A DNA stretch of 64,000 nucleotides. It comes from Halopseudomonas salegens. Its GTDB lineage: Bacteria > Pseudomonadota > Gammaproteobacteria > Pseudomonadales > Pseudomonadaceae. Where the stretch lies: assembly GCF_900105655.1 (NCBI RefSeq), contig NZ_LT629787.1, positions 3,472,001 to 3,536,000 of the forward strand, given 5' to 3'. The notes under the pieces are model-generated. The model did no database searches and was not told the origin of the DNA. It saw only the letters and a program-made list of their open reading frames with translations. Both the position numbers and the translations under genes were made by a program. Below are positions 18,448 to 28,201 of this stretch, one piece after another (the stretch's first letter is position 1; each line of letters starts with the position of its first letter).

Positions 18448-19407
18448 ATGGCAAAAGTTTCCGTCCTGGTTGTGGACGACGCCCCCTTTATTCGTGATCT
18501 GGTCAAGAAGGCCCTGCGGAGCTATTTCCCCGGCCTGCAGATCGAAGAGGCGACCAACGGCCGCAAAGCTCAGCAGCTGCTCAGTCGTGTCAGCTTTGAC
18601 CTGATTCTGTGTGATTGGGAAATGCCTGAAATGAGTGGCCTCGAGCTGCTGGAGTGGTTCCGTGCCCAACCGGACCAGGGCAAGGTGCCTTTTGTCATGG
18701 TGACCAGCCGCGGTGACAAGGACAATGTTGTCCAGGCCATTCAGGCCGGCGTGTCAGACTATGTCGGCAAGCCGTTCACCAATGAACAATTGATCGCCAA
18801 GGTAAAGAAAGCCCTGCATCGCGCCGGCAAGCTGGCTGATTTTCAGCAGCGCAGCGTGACCCCCAGTGGTGGTACGGCAAAAGACAGTGTGTCTGCACTG
18901 ATGGGTGGTCGGGCGCCGAGCAGCAAGCCGGCCAGTCCTCCAGCACCCAGTCCGGGTAGCAGTAGCGGCAGCATTGCTGCGTTGACCGGCGGCCCGTCAA
19001 CCAGTGCGGCCAAACCGGCACCAGCGGCGACCCCTGCAGCGCCGGCAGCGCCACCCAAAAGCAGCCAGCCGGTGCGTGGTCAGGGTCAGTTGCGGGTGGC
19101 CGGTGAGCAGTTTGCCTGCGTCGTCAAGACGCTGAGTCTGCGTGATGCACTGGTGGTGGTTCGCCGTGGTGAACGAATGCCGCAGGTGTTTGAAAGCGGT
19201 GTGCTGGATCTGGAGCAGGATGGTGACAAATCCGTCGCGCGGATCAATGGCTATATCCATGCCGTTGCTGCGATGGAGCCCAAGGTCGATAGCGAATGGC
19301 TCAAGGTCACGGTCAAGTTTGTTGACCAGGACCCGGAGAAGATGGAATACCTGTCGCGCCTGATTGCATCGGGTACCGCGCAATCGCACTATTCGCCCAG
19401 CGCCTAG
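18448..19407 (+). CDS. Response regulator with PilZ-like C-terminal domain (PA5364-like)
   Basis: 319 residues. A CheY-type receiver (1-125) has phospho-acceptor Asp 56 (LILCDWEMP), acidic pair VDDAPF and Lys in YVGKPF. A ~75-residue low-complexity linker rich in P/A/S follows, and then a C-terminal domain of ~95 residues (QLRVAGEQFACVVKTLS...) with a beta-rich, PilZ-like look. It lacks an obvious RxxxR, so c-di-GMP binding is doubtful. ATG 18448 gives the standard receiver N-terminus. A homologous gene lies between phoU and phoR in P. aeruginosa as I recall, which supports conserved linkage with the Pho genes. It has no DNA-binding domain, and its partner kinase is unknown. Confidence 0.78.
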   Translation: MAKVSVLVVDDAPFIRDLVKKALRSYFPGLQIEEATNGRKAQQLLSRVSFDLILCDWEMPEMSGLELLEWFRAQPDQGKVPFVMVTSRGDKDNVVQAIQAGVSDYVGKPFTNEQLIAKVKKALHRAGKLADFQQRSVTPSGGTAKDSVSALMGGRAPSSKPASPPAPSPGSSSGSIAALTGGPSTSAAKPAPAATPAAPAAPPKSSQPVRGQGQLRVAGEQFACVVKTLSLRDALVVVRRGERMPQVFESGVLDLEQDGDKSVARINGYIHAVAAMEPKVDSEWLKVTVKFVDQDPEKMEYLSRLIASGTAQSHYSPSA

Positions 19408-19416
19408 GCGGCCATT

Positions 19417-20721
19417 CTAGACAGTATCGATCAGCCGTGCTTCCGGGAGGTGACAGGTAAAGGTACTGCCCTTCTCCGGCGTGCTGGCAATGCTCAGGTA
19501 GCCCTGGTGGCGCAGCATGACATGCTTGACGATAGCCAGACCGAGTCCGGTACCGCCGGTGCTGCTGTTGCGGCTGGCATCAACCCGGTAGAAGCGCTCG
19601 GTCAACCGGTTCAGGTGCTCCGGGGCAATGCCGGCGCCGTTGTCACTGACGCTCAGATGCCCACCGTGCACATCTTCCCACCAACGGATACTGATCTGGC
19701 CGCCATCCTGGGTGTACTTCACCGCATTGAACACCAGGTTGGAAAAGGCGCTGCGCAACTCGGCCTCAACACCCTTGAACAGGGCGCCCCCCTGAATCTC
19801 CAGCTTGATCTGATGGCCGCGCTCGCCGGACACGTCTCGGGCATCCTGATGGATGCTGTGCAGTAACGGGGCCAGTTGAATCACTTCCTCGTCGCGCCCC
19901 AATTCATCATTTTCCAGCCTGGCCAGCAACAGCAGATCAGTCAGCAGCGCCTGCATGCGTCGGGCTTGCTGTTGCATCTGATCCAGTGCCCGTTTCCAGC
20001 GCGGGTTGATGGCATCGGCATTGTCGCTGAGGGTTTCCAGGTAACCGACAATCACGGTCAGTGGAGTTCGCAGCTCGTGGGAGACGTTGGCAACGAAATC
20101 CTTGCGCATCTGTTCCAGGTTATGCAGCCGGGTCACGTCGCGCACCACCATCAGGCGCTCGCCACGGCCATAGCGGGTGAGGGAAAACATCAGCTGTACA
20201 TTGGGGTCGATATGCGAAGGGATGTCGAGTCCTTCACGGGCATGATGGGTCAGCTCGAAATAATCGACAAATCGCGGATCACGAATCAGATTGGTTACAT
20301 GCTGGCCGGCATCGTCCGGACTGCGCAGGCCCAGCAGAGTGTTGGCTGCCTGATTCCACCATTCCAGGTGGCCGTCGCGGTCAATCATGACAACGGCATC
20401 ACTGAGCGCCGTGGTGGAGCTCTGAATGCGGTTGATCACCGACTGCATGCGTTTGCGCACTTCGTGCTCGCGCCGGCGCATGTGGTGCAAGGAGTCGAAG
20501 ACTTCACCCCAGAGTCCGCGTGCCTCCGGGACCTGACTTTTGTAAGGACTGTTCAGCCAGTGGAGCAGGCGTTGCAGCTGGTGCAAGTGCCAGACCAGGC
20601 AAAGCAGCAGTGCCCCTGCCAGCCCGAGGCCGATATGACCGAGCAGGCCGCCCAGCAAGGCGCCGGCAAGGCTGATCTTGAGCAATTGCAGAATGGCAGA
20701 ACGCAAGGAACTTGGGGTCAC
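19417..20721 (-). CDS. phoR: Phosphate-regulon sensor histidine kinase PhoR
   Basis: Inner-membrane kinase/phosphatase controlling PhoB, 434 residues. N-terminal membrane segments (about 12-48) are followed by a PAS domain (about 100-200). The HisKA motif FVANVSHELRTPL has His 215. The ATPase domain has an N box (FSNLVFNAVKYT), a G1 box (VSDNGAGIAPEH), FYRVDASR and a G2 box (GGTGLGLAIVKH). Like other PhoR proteins it lacks a large periplasmic sensor and takes its signal from Pst and PhoU. The likely start is GTG 20721, 32 nt after phoB. Confidence 0.95.
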   Translation of the reverse strand: MTPSSLRSAILQLLKISLAGALLGGLLGHIGLGLAGALLLCLVWHLHQLQRLLHWLNSPYKSQVPEARGLWGEVFDSLHHMRRREHEVRKRMQSVINRIQSSTTALSDAVVMIDRDGHLEWWNQAANTLLGLRSPDDAGQHVTNLIRDPRFVDYFELTHHAREGLDIPSHIDPNVQLMFSLTRYGRGERLMVVRDVTRLHNLEQMRKDFVANVSHELRTPLTVIVGYLETLSDNADAINPRWKRALDQMQQQARRMQALLTDLLLLARLENDELGRDEEVIQLAPLLHSIHQDARDVSGERGHQIKLEIQGGALFKGVEAELRSAFSNLVFNAVKYTQDGGQISIRWWEDVHGGHLSVSDNGAGIAPEHLNRLTERFYRVDASRNSSTGGTGLGLAIVKHVMLRHQGYLSIASTPEKGSTFTCHLPEARLIDTV

Positions 20722-20753
20722 ACAGAGTCCAGTCGCCAGCAGTTAAACAACAC

Positions 20754-21443
20754 TCAGCTTCGCGTTGAAAAGCGATAGCCGGTACCGCGTACAGTTTGTA
20801 CCAGATGTTCGTATTTGTCGCCCAGGGCCTTGCGCAGGCGACGGATATGCACATCCACCGTGCGTTCCTCGACGTAGACATTGCCGCCCCAGACCTGGTC
20901 CAGCAGCTGCCCGCGCGTATAGGCACGTTCCTGATGGGTCATGAAGAATTGCAGCAAACGGTATTCGGTCGGCCCCATATCCGCTGGCGATTCGTCGATA
21001 GTGACCCGGTGGCTGACCGGATCGAGGATCAGCCCGTCAACCTCGATCGGCGATTCGCTGTCTGCGGGGCCCGCTCGGCGCAACACGGCTTTCAGGCGAG
21101 CCACCAGTTCACGCGGCGAGAAGGGTTTGGTGATGTAGTCATCGGCGCCGACTTCCAGGCCCTGGATCTTGTTGTCTTCCTCGCCCTTGGCAGTGAGCAT
21201 GATGATCGGCATTTCACTGGTCATTTCTTCGCGCTTGAGGCGGCGCGCCAGCTCAATACCGGTGGTGCCGGGCAACATCCAGTCGAGCAGCAGCAGGTCG
21301 GGCTGGCGATCAACAATCAGTGCATGCGCGGCCTGGGCATTTTCGGCTTCCAGGCACTCGTAGCCGGCCATTTCAAGGGCCACGGCGATCATTTCACGGA
21401 TCGGGGTTTCGTCATCGACAATAAGAATGGTCTTGCCAGCCAT
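20754..21443 (-). CDS. phoB: Phosphate-regulon response regulator PhoB
   Basis: OmpR-family transcription factor that activates phosphate-starvation genes, 229 residues. The receiver domain has Asp 54 ([10 protein letters not shown]), acidic pair VDDE and Lys in YITKPF. The C-terminal winged helix includes [32 protein letters not shown] and VRGTGYRFS. It is first in the phoB-phoR operon, with its own PHO-box-like sequence upstream (autoregulation). Probable targets here are phoB itself, the receptor-phytase operon and the pst operon, whose promoter is outside the window. Confidence 0.97.
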   Translation of the reverse strand: MAGKTILIVDDETPIREMIAVALEMAGYECLEAENAQAAHALIVDRQPDLLLLDWMLPGTTGIELARRLKREEMTSEMPIIMLTAKGEEDNKIQGLEVGADDYITKPFSPRELVARLKAVLRRAGPADSESPIEVDGLILDPVSHRVTIDESPADMGPTEYRLLQFFMTHQERAYTRGQLLDQVWGGNVYVEERTVDVHIRRLRKALGDKYEHLVQTVRGTGYRFSTRS

Positions 21444-21481
21444 GCGTCTGTGTCCTGTTACAGGGTTTCCAATACTGCACG

Positions 21482-21515
21482 ATTAGATAACACCAATGTT
21501 GCAGTTATATGACGG
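21482..21515 (-). promoter_or_regulatory. PHO box and -10 element of phoB-phoR
   Basis: On the minus strand CCGTCAT-ATAA-CTGCAAC (21515 to 21498) matches the PHO-box layout of two 7-mers with a 4-bp spacer. A -10 element, TCTAAT (21487 to 21482; 5 of 6 to consensus), follows exactly 10 bp later. This is the standard architecture of PhoB-activated promoters. The ATG of phoB is at 21443, leaving a leader of about 30 nt. Confidence 0.75.
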
Positions 21516-21553
21516 TTAGGCAAAAGCGTCCATTTCTGGCGCATTGCAGCGCC

Positions 21554-22441
21554 CTATAACGCATGATCCAGGACAATGCCGATAAATACGACAAGACCGC
21601 TCCAATGGTTGAACAGAAAAGCCTGCAGGCAGGCCTGGGGTTCCCGTTCGCGCAATAGCCAGTGTTGCCAACCAAAGGAGACAGCCATGGCAACCAAGCC
21701 GAGATGGAAATACAGGCCCAGATCGAAACGTGCGCCGATCAGCAGCAGGCAGATCAGCGTCAGCCCCTGCAACAGGCCGATAATTGCCCGATCGGCTTCA
21801 CCAAAAATAATGGCAGTGGATTTGACCCCGATCTTCAGGTCATCTTCACGATCACACATGGCGTATTCGGTATCATAGGCCACTGTCCACAGCAGGTTGG
21901 CAATATAGATCAGCCAGAGGGTAACCGGCAGAGTGTTGCTCTGGGCGGCAAACGCCATGGGAATCGCCCAGGAAAATGCCGCGCCAAGAACAATCTGCGG
22001 ATAAAAGGTAAAGCGTTTACAGAACGGGTACAGCGTAGCCAGGAAGACCCCGCCCAATGACAGCAGCGCCGTCAGCCAGTTGGTAAACAGCAGCAGGCTG
22101 GCGCTGGCAACGAGCAGGATGACAAACAGTATCAGTGCTTCACGTGGCTGGATTTTCCCGGTTGCCAGCGGGCGTGACCGGGTACGACTGACATGGCCGT
22201 CAATATGGCGATCGGCGAAGTCGTTGATCACGCAGCCAGCAGCGCGCATGAGAATTACGCCAAACACGAAGACGGCCAGCAAGTGCCAGTCGGGCACCCC
22301 TTCGGCCGCCAGCCACAAAGCCCAGAGCGTCGGCCAGAGGAGCAAGTAGGTGCCGATCGGGCGATCCAGCCGCATCAGCTGGATAAAATCGGTGGCACGT
22401 GGATGTACGTGATGCAAAGGTTTGATCAACAGGCCAAGCAT
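21554..22441 (-). CDS. ubiA: 4-hydroxybenzoate octaprenyltransferase UbiA
   Basis: Membrane prenyltransferase of ubiquinone synthesis, joining the polyprenyl tail to 4-hydroxybenzoate. It has 295 residues and about eight hydrophobic segments. Both Mg/prenyl-diphosphate motifs are present: NDFADRHID (NDxxDxxxD) and [15 protein letters not shown] 22441 is used, 8 nt after the ubiC stop. Upstream in-frame ATGs lie within ubiC. Confidence 0.96.
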   Translation of the reverse strand: MLGLLIKPLHHVHPRATDFIQLMRLDRPIGTYLLLWPTLWALWLAAEGVPDWHLLAVFVFGVILMRAAGCVINDFADRHIDGHVSRTRSRPLATGKIQPREALILFVILLVASASLLLFTNWLTALLSLGGVFLATLYPFCKRFTFYPQIVLGAAFSWAIPMAFAAQSNTLPVTLWLIYIANLLWTVAYDTEYAMCDREDDLKIGVKSTAIIFGEADRAIIGLLQGLTLICLLLIGARFDLGLYFHLGLVAMAVSFGWQHWLLREREPQACLQAFLFNHWSGLVVFIGIVLDHAL

Positions 22442-22449
22442 GCAAGCAC

Positions 22450-23034
22450 CTAATGAGAAGAAAGTGGGGTAGAAACCAGCTGCTGCCAAGCGCCCAAGAA
22501 TACTTCACAGACCAGCAACTGCAAGCCACTGCGCCGAAACAGCGAACGCCGGGCCCAGCAACCCTGCTCCTGCCGGCCGATGGGTAACCAGTCTGCAGGA
22601 TAGCGGCTGATTTCCAGTGGCCCGCGTTGAATCTCCGGGTGACTGAACAGCAGTTCACCCAGGCTGCGCGTACCCAGGCGCTGCAGGTCAAGACCGGCGG
22701 CGCTGACACTGGCAGTAGTGGCGGCACTGCGAGCGAATACGCGCGGCTGGCCAGCCGACCAGAGCATTACTTCGCGAATCCATAGCGGACTACCAGTGGG
22801 TACGCCGAGGGCCGCCGCTTCGTCAGCACGCGCCGGTGCCTCGCACTGACGCAGAAGTTCGACGGCAAACTCGCCATCGCCCGCTGCGGTCAGACGTTGC
22901 GTCAAAGAGCCCTGGTCGGTCAGCCAGTCAATCAGCGGTGAGTCCGGGGCGTCGGAATGGTGGTCGGCGGCAAGCCAGCAGGGTTCAGTCACGGCAATCG
23001 AATTCGGGTTATCGCGGGATGCCAAGGGTAGCAT
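22450..23034 (-). CDS. ubiC: Chorismate--pyruvate lyase UbiC
   Basis: Makes 4-hydroxybenzoate from chorismate, the first committed step of ubiquinone synthesis. The 194-residue protein has the expected catalytic pattern: Arg in LWIREVML, a GELLF segment and the Glu near the C-terminus (LLVCEVFLG). It forms an operon with ubiA directly downstream. In P. aeruginosa I recall rubredoxin genes between ubiC and the HU gene; none are here. Confidence 0.93.
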   Translation of the reverse strand: MLPLASRDNPNSIAVTEPCWLAADHHSDAPDSPLIDWLTDQGSLTQRLTAAGDGEFAVELLRQCEAPARADEAAALGVPTGSPLWIREVMLWSAGQPRVFARSAATTASVSAAGLDLQRLGTRSLGELLFSHPEIQRGPLEISRYPADWLPIGRQEQGCWARRSLFRRSGLQLLVCEVFLGAWQQLVSTPLSSH

Positions 23035-23262
23035 GCCAGCGGTCGAACTGCTGCGCGCACTGCCAGACCGTCATCAGTACCGGCATTTGGTCGGGAAAAC
23101 CAGCCCGGAAGGCCCTGTTTCCGTGGCTGCAGGCTGGCATAAGCGCGCAAGTCATGCCATGCTGACCGGGTTGCCTTGTGTGGCTCGGCAGTCACTTTGG
23201 CAGCGCGCCGTCGGCTCGGCGGTAAAACAACAACAACAGTCATACAATACGAGGCATTTTCT

Positions 23263-23535
23263 ATGCGTAAACCGGATCTCGCCCAGGCGATTGCCGACAA
23301 GGCCGATCTCAGTAAGGATCAGGCTAATCGGGTACTCAACGCCGTGCTTGATGAGATTACTCAGGCTCTCAGCAAAAAAGACACCGTTACCCTGGTGGGT
23401 TTCGGTACCTTCCTCCAGCGTCACCGTGGCGCGCGTACCGGCAAGAACCCGCAAACCGGGGCACCGGTCACTATCAAAGCCAGCAACACCGTATCTTTCA
23501 AACCGGGCAAAAGCCTGAAGGATGCCGTCAACTGA
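23263..23535 (+). CDS. hup: HU-family nucleoid DNA-binding protein
   Basis: A 90-residue histone-like protein that bends DNA. The dimerisation part is MRKPDLAQAIADKADLS, then TLVGFGTF, and the DNA-binding arm with RTGKNPQTG and a conserved Pro. It ends FKPGKSLKDAVN. ATG 23263 follows ACGAGG. It is transcribed away from ubiC, and the 228-bp gap between them holds the two divergent promoters but no clear motif. Which HU paralogue (HupA or HupB type) this is cannot be decided from one window. Confidence 0.93.
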   Translation: MRKPDLAQAIADKADLSKDQANRVLNAVLDEITQALSKKDTVTLVGFGTFLQRHRGARTGKNPQTGAPVTIKASNTVSFKPGKSLKDAVN

Positions 23536-23542
23536 GTCCCGT

Positions 23543-23569
23543 GACCGGAGACCGTCACGGTCTCCGGTC
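23543..23569. terminator. Terminator hairpin after hup
   Basis: GACCGGAGACCG-TCA-CGGTCTCCGGTC is a perfect 12-bp stem with a 3-nt loop, 8 nt after the hup stop. The following T-tract is weak (CCTTGTCC). It lies between convergent genes (hup and the HDOD gene). Confidence 0.7.
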
Positions 23570-23604
23570 CTTGTCCTGCCGGGCGCTCAGCCCGTTACCC
23601 TGAC

Positions 23605-25005
23605 TCAGCCGCGTTGATACTGGTTGACCAGCGTTTTCAGCGCATCTTCCGCAGCAAGCACCTTGTCGACCGCCGCTATGGCATCGGCCCGCTCGATCCC
23701 CAGACGTTCCAGCAAGTCATCGCTGATCGGCATGTCCGGTCCGGCACCAATGCCGTTCTCGCGCAGCAGTGCCTGTGCCAGATAGACCAGATTGGCATAG
23801 GCGGCATGCTCGCCGGTGTAGCCCGCGCTGTGCTGATGGCGCAGCGCGGTCGCCACTTCTGCGGGCATGTCCCAGTAGCGCATCAGCCAGCTGCCGATCT
23901 GATCCCGGGTGACTCCGATCAGGTGTTGATCGATCAGGTGCGGCGGAACGTGCGGATTGGCTTCCTGATGCCGACAGATGGTGCGGAAGTAGGGCGGAAA
24001 AATATACGCCAGAACCAGATAGCCGAAGTTGTGCAGCAGCCCGGCCAGGTAGGTCAGGCCCAGTTCCGGGCGCTGTGCCCGTGGAATCTTGCGTGCCAGG
24101 CCTTCGATGGTGGCGGCGGTATAGATTGCCTGCTTCCAGTAGGGCGTGGTGCGCTCGGCGCTGTCGGCCGGTAGTTTGAAGGTTTTGCCGAGAGCCAGAC
24201 CCACAGCCAGGTTGATCACCAGATCAAACCCCAGCACGCGGCCGATGGCATCTTCAACCGAACGGATCTTGCCGGGTGCCGCATAGAAGGGCGACGCCGC
24301 CCAGCTGACTACCTGCGCGGCCAGGCTGGGATCGGTTTCTACCACATCAGCCAGGTCATCTACCGTAGCATCCGGGTTGACGCGCAGCTTCATGACCCGC
24401 TGAGCGGTTTCCGGCAGCGGCGGAATCTCGATGGTTTCTTCCAGCCGCTGGCGCATGCGCAGGGCGGTGAAATTGGTCATGGCCTGATGCAGGTCAGCGC
24501 TGTCTTGCTGCGGGTCATCCGGCAACGGAGGAATACTGCTCAAGGGTACGCCCAGTTTGGCGGCGCTGGCTTTGGCCACCAGCTTTTCCGCATCGGCTTG
24601 CTGGATTTGCAGGACCCAGCCATCCAGGCCGCTATCCAGCCAGACTTCATCGTGCTGCAGCAGGCTTTGCTCGTACACGCAGGGCGAACTGAACAGAACG
24701 GGCAGGGCAGGTAGCTGATTCAGCTGATGCTTGGCCAGTGTGCGTTGCAGTTCGACATCACGTACCGGCACCAGCTCACGCCCCAGCAGCTCATGCAGAC
24801 GCTTCAGGTCAAGCAGATGGTCTTTGGGAATCAGCGTCAGCACGTTGCCAATGTTGTCCGAGAGCAGGCAGGCCTGGACTTGGCGAGATGCCGGGCCGGC
24901 ATGCTGCTGAAGCCGGAGCTGGTAGGCTATGTCCTGATCTTGCAACAGTTTTTCGATCAGTTGTGGCAGGGTGGTCGGGCTATCTTCCAGCGGCAGGGTA
25001 TTCAT
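23605..25005 (-). CDS. HDOD-domain protein with N-terminal YbaK-like domain
   Basis: 466 residues. The first ~160 look like a YbaK/aminoacyl-tRNA deacylase-type domain (LIEKLLQDQDIAYQLR ... LTLIPKDHLLDLKRLHELLG). From about 185 to 400 follows an HDOD domain: IPPLPETAQRVMKLRVNP, DPSLAAQVVSWA and LTYLAGLLHNFGYLVLAY. HN replaces the catalytic HD pair, as usual for HDOD. Such proteins act in signalling or regulation, not as phosphohydrolases. In Pseudomonas a homologue sits next to recG, matching this location. Its exact function is unknown. Confidence 0.82.
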   Translation of the reverse strand: MNTLPLEDSPTTLPQLIEKLLQDQDIAYQLRLQQHAGPASRQVQACLLSDNIGNVLTLIPKDHLLDLKRLHELLGRELVPVRDVELQRTLAKHQLNQLPALPVLFSSPCVYEQSLLQHDEVWLDSGLDGWVLQIQQADAEKLVAKASAAKLGVPLSSIPPLPDDPQQDSADLHQAMTNFTALRMRQRLEETIEIPPLPETAQRVMKLRVNPDATVDDLADVVETDPSLAAQVVSWAASPFYAAPGKIRSVEDAIGRVLGFDLVINLAVGLALGKTFKLPADSAERTTPYWKQAIYTAATIEGLARKIPRAQRPELGLTYLAGLLHNFGYLVLAYIFPPYFRTICRHQEANPHVPPHLIDQHLIGVTRDQIGSWLMRYWDMPAEVATALRHQHSAGYTGEHAAYANLVYLAQALLRENGIGAGPDMPISDDLLERLGIERADAIAAVDKVLAAEDALKTLVNQYQRG

Positions 25006-25114
25006 GGTCCATCCTTTTCACTGCGGGCGGCATGCGGAACGCAGTGTTCTGTATTGTTGGTAACTGCATGGGCTGATACTAGCATGCTGTTTATGCACGT
25101 GCCGTTATCGCTGG

Positions 25115-27199
25115 TCAGACCTGGGCAAATTGCTGACCGGTGGCCAACCAGCGGTCGATCAGTGGCTGTACCACCTCGGGATGCGCTTGTTGCAGCTGGC
25201 GGGCGGCCTGCTGAACGGCGGGTAAAAGATCGGCATCGCGTTGCAGATCGGCAATGCGAAACTGCACCAGACCGGTCTGCCTTGTGCCCAATACCTCACC
25301 GGGGCCGCGAAGTGCCAGGTCGCGTTCGGCAATGACGAAGCCATCACTGCTTTCGCGCATGATACCCAGGCGCTCGCGGCCGAGTGCCGACAACGGCGAT
25401 TGATACAGCAACACGCAGTGGCTGGCAGTATTGCCACGGCCGACGCGCCCGCGCAGCTGATGCAGCTGAGCCAGACCCAGGCGTTCCGGATTTTCGATGA
25501 TCATCAGGCTGGCATTGGGGACATCGACACCGACCTCGATTACCGTGGTGGCGACCAGCAGATGCAGATCGCCAGCCTTGAAGGCGGCCATGATCTCGAC
25601 TTTTTCAGCCGCTTTCATGCGCCCGTGAATCAGTCCGATGGACAGTTCGGGCAAGCTGTCACACAGGGTTTGCCAGGTCGCTTCGGCGGCCTGAGCCTGT
25701 AATTGCTCGGACTCTTCGATCAGGGTGCAGACCCAGTAGGCCTGTCGCCCTTCGGCGCAGCCAGCCTGCACGCGGGCAATCACTTCTTCGCGACGGTGGT
25801 CGGCGACCAGAACGGTGTTGACCGGGGTACGGCCCGGCGGCAACTCGTCGAGTACCGAGGTATCCAGGTCAGCATAGGCACTCATGGCCAGGGTGCGTGG
25901 AATGGGTGTGGCGGTCATGATCAGCTGATGCGGGCAGTAGCGGCCGGCCGCACCCTTGTCACGCAGGGCCAGGCGCTGCTGCACGCCAAAGCGGTGTTGC
26001 TCGTCAATAATCGCCAGGCCCAGGCGCTGGAACTGCACCTCGGCCTGGAACAGTGCATGGGTGCCGACCACCATGGCCGCATCACCGCTGGCGATCAATT
26101 GTAATTGATTGGTGCGTGTCTTGCCCTTGAGCTTGCCACTCAGCCAGGCAACGGAAATACCCAGCGGCGTCAGCCAGTGCTGAAAGTTGTTGAAGTGCTG
26201 CTCTGCGAGAATTTCGGTGGGTGCCATCAAGGCGACCTGCCAGCCAGCTTCAATCGCCTGCAACGCCGCCAGCGCGGCGACCACGGTTTTACCCGCACCA
26301 ACATCGCCCTGTACCAGGCGCAGCATGGGTTTGGGTTGTTGCAGGTCGAGACTGATTTCTTCCCCAACCCGTGCCTGAGCCCCGGTCGGAGCAAAGCCCA
26401 GGCGCTGTAAAAACTCCCTGGCCAGTGTGCGGCTCGGTTGCATCGCCGGAGCCTGATGCTGTCGAATCTGCGCGCGCAATTTGCGCATGACCAGCTGATG
26501 CGCCAGCAATTCTTCAAAAGCCAGCCGGTGCTGGGACCAGTGGCGACCTTCGTGCAGGGCTTCAAGGTCCACCGAGGCAGGTGGACGATGCAGGGTGTGA
26601 ATGGCATCCGTCAGGTTGCCCAGCTGGTAGTCAGCACGCAGATCGTCGGGTAGCAACTCAACCAGGCTGTTGCCTTGCTCCAGCCAGGCCAGTGCGGCTT
26701 CGCTGAGCGCGCGCAGACGCTGTTGCGACAGGCCTTCGGTGGTCGGGTAGATGGGCGTCAGGGTGGTGCTGACAGGTATGCTGTGCGCACCCTCGGCGGC
26801 TTGCAGTTCCGGGTGGTAGATTTCCAGACCGGAGGCGCCGGGACGCACTTCGCCATAGCAGCGCACACGGCTACCGGGGGCCAGTCGCGCCTTGAGCGCG
26901 GCAGTGAAGTAGTAGAAGCGCAGGCTGAGGATGCCGCTGCCATCCTGCAGGCGACAGAGCAGGCTGCGCCGGCGCCCCATGACCACATCGCAGGCCGCAA
27001 CCACGCCTTCTACCACGGCATCGGTGCCGGGGCGCAGCGCACCGATCGGGGTAATGCGAGTGCGGTCCTGGTAGCGCAGCGGCAGGTGAAACAGGATGTC
27101 CTGCACGCTGTGCAATTGCAGGCGCTGGAGTTTTTCCGCCAGCGCCGGGCCAACACCCTTGAGCGCAGTCAGCTCGGTTGCGGTGCGCGGGGTGCTCAC
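25115..27199 (-). CDS. recG: ATP-dependent DNA helicase RecG
   Basis: Branch-migration helicase that remodels stalled forks and Holliday junctions. The 694-residue protein has an N-terminal wedge domain (TELTALKGVGPALAEKLQRL, later an OB fold). The helicase domains have Walker A (GDVGAGKTVVA), the DEQH box (IIDEQHRFGVQQR), TATPIPRTLA, HGRMKAAEK and QLRGRVGRG. The C-terminus includes RDLALRGPGEVLGTRQTG. The start is GTG 27199, giving the canonical N-terminus STPRTATE; the frame stays open for 31 more codons upstream but overlaps oxyR. Confidence 0.96.
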   Translation of the reverse strand: MSTPRTATELTALKGVGPALAEKLQRLQLHSVQDILFHLPLRYQDRTRITPIGALRPGTDAVVEGVVAACDVVMGRRRSLLCRLQDGSGILSLRFYYFTAALKARLAPGSRVRCYGEVRPGASGLEIYHPELQAAEGAHSIPVSTTLTPIYPTTEGLSQQRLRALSEAALAWLEQGNSLVELLPDDLRADYQLGNLTDAIHTLHRPPASVDLEALHEGRHWSQHRLAFEELLAHQLVMRKLRAQIRQHQAPAMQPSRTLAREFLQRLGFAPTGAQARVGEEISLDLQQPKPMLRLVQGDVGAGKTVVAALAALQAIEAGWQVALMAPTEILAEQHFNNFQHWLTPLGISVAWLSGKLKGKTRTNQLQLIASGDAAMVVGTHALFQAEVQFQRLGLAIIDEQHRFGVQQRLALRDKGAAGRYCPHQLIMTATPIPRTLAMSAYADLDTSVLDELPPGRTPVNTVLVADHRREEVIARVQAGCAEGRQAYWVCTLIEESEQLQAQAAEATWQTLCDSLPELSIGLIHGRMKAAEKVEIMAAFKAGDLHLLVATTVIEVGVDVPNASLMIIENPERLGLAQLHQLRGRVGRGNTASHCVLLYQSPLSALGRERLGIMRESSDGFVIAERDLALRGPGEVLGTRQTGLVQFRIADLQRDADLLPAVQQAARQLQQAHPEVVQPLIDRWLATGQQFAQV

Positions 27200-27203
27200 C
27201 ACA

Positions 27204-28124
27204 TCAAGCCTGTTGCTGCGGTTTACCAATGGAGCACAATCGAATCGAGTCGCTGAGCATTTCAATGGCTTTTGGCCGCGGGAAGCTGGCACGCCAGGCT
27301 ATCGCCACGGTACGGTAGGGAGCCGGGCTGGCGAAGGGCTTGGTGATCAGCAGGTCAGAGCTGTAGTAGCGGTCATCGGCTGCGGACATCGGCAAAACCG
27401 TCATGCCAATCCCGGAGGCCACCATATGCCTGATGGTTTCCAGTGAGCTGGACTCCACCGTGGTGTGCCTGTGCTGCTCTTCACCCTTGCGCACGCTGGG
27501 GCAGGCTTCCAGCACCTGGTCACGGAAGCAGTGGCCCTCACCCAGCAGTATCAGCTTGTTGTCGTCCAGTTCGTCCAGGGTCACGCTGTCGCGCTTGGCC
27601 CAGGCGTGTCTGGCCGGCATCAGCAGGCTGAAAGGTTCGTCATACAGTGGCCTGGTCAGGACATCCGGTTCGTTGAACGGCAGTGCAATAATGATCGCAT
27701 CGAGATCGCCATTGCGCAGCTTGTCACGCAGGATGTGGGTGAAATTCTCTTCGATATACAGCGGCATTTCCGGCGCTACGCGATTCAGTTGCGGCACCAG
27801 ATGCGGGAACATATAAGGCCCGATGGTATAGATGGCGCCCACCTTGAGTGGCGCGGCCAGTTGATTCTTGCCAGCGGTAGCCAGTTCGCGAATGGCCAGT
27901 GACTCTTCCAGCACCTTTTGTGCCTGGGCAACAATCTTTTCGCCGATCGGGGTAACCCGCACAGCGCTTTTGCTGCGCTCGAAAATCATGACGCCGAGCT
28001 CGTCTTCCAGCTTTTTCACGCCGACGCTGAGCGTCGGTTGGGACACATGGCAACGTTCGGCAGCATGGCCAAAATGTTGCTCCTGGGCCAGGGTCACGAT
28101 GTAGCGCAGTTCGGTCAGGGTCAT
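27204..28124 (-). CDS. oxyR: Hydrogen-peroxide sensor and regulator OxyR
   Basis: LysR-type regulator, 306 residues. The N-terminal helix-turn-helix (HFGHAAERCHVSQPTLSVGVKKLE) is followed by the peroxide-sensing substrate domain. The redox cysteines fall at the classical positions, Cys 199 (GEGHC) and Cys 208 (LEACP), so disulfide-based sensing is expected. The stop is 4 nt before the recG start, matching the known recG-oxyR neighbourhood. Confidence 0.97.
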   Translation of the reverse strand: MTLTELRYIVTLAQEQHFGHAAERCHVSQPTLSVGVKKLEDELGVMIFERSKSAVRVTPIGEKIVAQAQKVLEESLAIRELATAGKNQLAAPLKVGAIYTIGPYMFPHLVPQLNRVAPEMPLYIEENFTHILRDKLRNGDLDAIIIALPFNEPDVLTRPLYDEPFSLLMPARHAWAKRDSVTLDELDDNKLILLGEGHCFRDQVLEACPSVRKGEEQHRHTTVESSSLETIRHMVASGIGMTVLPMSAADDRYYSSDLLITKPFASPAPYRTVAIAWRASFPRPKAIEMLSDSIRLCSIGKPQQQA

Positions 28125-28201
28125 GGCAGCGTCTGTGGCTAATGATTCAGTCGTACTAGCATAGCTGCTTGATCAATAGAGGAAAACAATGATTCAGCGT
28201 A

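Noticed and set aside
18448..19407. C-terminal domain of the response regulator as a c-di-GMP receptor
   Set aside because: The beta-rich domain looks PilZ-like, but no RxxxR plus D/NxSxxG pair is found, so ligand binding is not claimed.
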